Origin: Sphingobacteriales bacterium
GTDB lineage: Bacteria; Bacteroidota; Bacteroidia; Chitinophagales; JADIYW01
Assembly (NCBI GenBank): GCA_016699615.1
Contig: CP064984.1
Span: 186,001-250,000, forward strand
DNA: 64,000 nt
Direction of reading: 5' to 3'
The notes under the pieces were generated by a model, which saw only the letters and a list, made by a program, of their open reading frames with translations, had not been told where the DNA came from and did no database searches. Below are positions 63,408 to 64,000 of the stretch, piece by piece; the first letter of the stretch is position 1; each line of letters starts with the position of its first letter. Both the position numbers and the translations under genes were made by a program.

Positions 63408-63460
63408 TTTATTTTATTGTGTTCATCAGTCGCTGCGCTCGTGTTAAATCAATTTACAAC
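63363..63460 (-). repeat. Terminal CRISPR repeat split by a 53-bp insertion
   Basis: Repeat bases 1-29 lie at 63363-63391 and bases 30-45 (with one change, TTTACAAC) at 63445-63460. The 53 bp between them include the locally GC-rich CAGTCGCTGCGCTCGTG, unlike any spacer around it. On the minus strand the split separates the -33 TTG from the TATATTTG box, so this repeat should no longer fire as a promoter. Confidence 0.85.
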
Positions 63461-63485
63461 ACTTATCAAGACACCAAATAAAATA

Positions 63486-63638
63486 TTACAGTCTAATATT
63501 ACAACCACTTAAAAATTCTTTTAAATATTTTTTTGTCATACTCTTTTTCACCTCTTTGGATATTACTCTAATAGCTTCCGCTTTAGTCTTATATTTTTTG
63601 ACTTTTTGCTTTTTGATTTTTAAACTTTCAAGCATCAT
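63486..63638 (-). CDS. Small basic protein (50 aa), unknown
   Basis: On the minus strand from ATG 63638: MMLESLKIKKQKVKKYKTKA, then EAIRVISKEVKKSMTKKYLK and EFLSGCNIRL, then TAA. It is helical and Lys-rich. It stands between the array end and a divergent toxin-antitoxin operon. It may be an orphan DNA-binding or antitoxin-like protein, or not expressed. Confidence 0.4.
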   Translation of the reverse strand: MMLESLKIKKQKVKKYKTKAEAIRVISKEVKKSMTKKYLKEFLSGCNIRL

Positions 63639-63694
63639 ATTCAAATTTACAAAAAAACAATGGATAATATTAATTTTTATTGTAATTTAGTAGT

Positions 63695-63885
63695 ATGGTT
63701 TATGTGGCAATAGATACAGATTCAAAAGATGGCAAGGCATTGTTAGATTATTTGGCAAAATTATCAATTGTTGAAGTGTATAAAGAACCGAATGAAGTTA
63801 CAAAAAAAGCAATGCAAGATGTAAAAAAGGTAACACTAAAGAAGTGGATAATGTTACCACATGGTTTAATCGCTTGGTTCAGTAA
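63695..63885 (+). pseudogene. Antitoxin of a YafQ-type pair, frameshifted in an A6 run
   Basis: It starts MVYVAIDTDSKDGKALLDYL and continues to KAMQDVKK. The listed frame then gives VTLKKWIMLPHGLIAWFSNV, which is not antitoxin-like. Adding one A to the A6 run at 63823-63828 gives GNTKEVDNVTTWFNRLVQ and a stop at 63883-63885 that overlaps the toxin ATG (TAATG), the expected coupling. I conclude that a one-base deletion (or a sequencing error) disrupts the C-terminal toxin-binding part. Confidence 0.7.
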
Positions 63886-64000
63886 TGTATAAAATTCTTA
63901 CGACAAATCAGTTTGAAAAAGACGTAAAGAAATGTAAGAAAAGACATTTAGATATGTCCGTATTGTTGGATATTATAAAAAAATTACAGAATAATGGAGA
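63885..64000 (+). CDS. YafQ-like mRNA interferase toxin (partial, right edge)
   Basis: It begins MYKILTTNQFEKDVKKCKKR, then HLDMSVLLDIIKKLQNNG, and is cut by the window end. The start matches YafQ toxins of the RelE superfamily, which cut mRNA on the ribosome. It is coupled to the antitoxin gene through TAATG. The catalytic His residues lie beyond the window. Confidence 0.72.
   Translation, partial: MYKILTTNQFEKDVKKCKKRHLDMSVLLDIIKKLQNNG

Noticed and set aside
63392..63444. The 53-bp insertion in the last repeat as a small transposon
   Set aside because: No terminal inverted repeats and no clear target duplication could be seen; origin left open.

Overview
The window is AT-rich chromosomal DNA from a member of the Bacteroidota. 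Several lines point there: repeated promoter boxes of the Bacteroidota type (TTG, 19-20 bp, TAnnTTTG), TonB-dependent receptor, DUF1573, DUF4332, Wzi-type and PD40/SPOR proteins, PLP and GMC enzymes with Bacteroidota-style lipoprotein signals, and a type II-C CRISPR-Cas system with a large Cas9. I cannot name the genus; a Chitinophagia/Saprospiria-like lineage is a guess.

Layout. 1-7.35 kb is a minus-strand run: marR, gatC, an ABC ATPase, a cobalamin adenosyltransferase, polA and a TPR/PD40/SPOR envelope protein cut by the left edge. 7.4-16.4 kb holds a TonB receptor plus lipoprotein behind two perfect palindromes, a CBS/cysteine synthase-like enzyme, an EEP-family hydrolase, two tandem GMC oxidoreductases and a DUF4332 protein. 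16.4-21.5 kb holds a TPR gene broken by an in-frame stop, gyrA and a glycosyltransferase. 21.6-27.4 kb is a decayed, repeat-rich accessory island: an XRE regulator and a YoeB-like toxin-antitoxin cassette between 0.3-kb direct repeats, methyltransferase and transporter fragments, a DUF1016 nuclease and at least three families of short hairpin repeats. 27.5-53.8 kb is mostly housekeeping: sugar MFS transporter, Wzi-like protein, nucleotidyltransferase pair, AceK, two odd 7TM histidine-kinase-like proteins, ClC channel, acyl-CoA carboxylase, ThyA, PepP, a TetR-RND efflux operon, an ArgD-like aminotransferase, UbiA and PolX.

53.9-63.5 kb is a complete type II-C CRISPR-Cas locus: tracrRNA (minus strand), cas9, cas1, cas2 and a 43-repeat array read on the minus strand. 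Every repeat carries a Bacteroidota promoter (TTG-N19-TATATTTG) that should start a transcript at the edge of each spacer. Between the tracrRNA and cas9 lies what I consider the main discovery candidate: a solitary CRISPR repeat on the minus strand, followed at once by its own intrinsic terminator and preceded by a spacer-like sequence. The last 12 nt of that sequence (the seed) match the predicted cas9 promoter/start site exactly. This looks like a built-in guide RNA that could direct Cas9 to repress its own gene. Next to it is a decayed second copy of the cas9 start. The window ends in a DinJ/YafQ-like toxin-antitoxin pair with a frameshifted antitoxin.

Several genes are broken by one-base changes in homopolymers or by single stops (TPR at 17.4 kb, YoeB at 22.8 kb, methyltransferase at 24.2 kb, TPR at 41.4 kb, antitoxin at 63.8 kb). 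These may be real decay or sequence errors.
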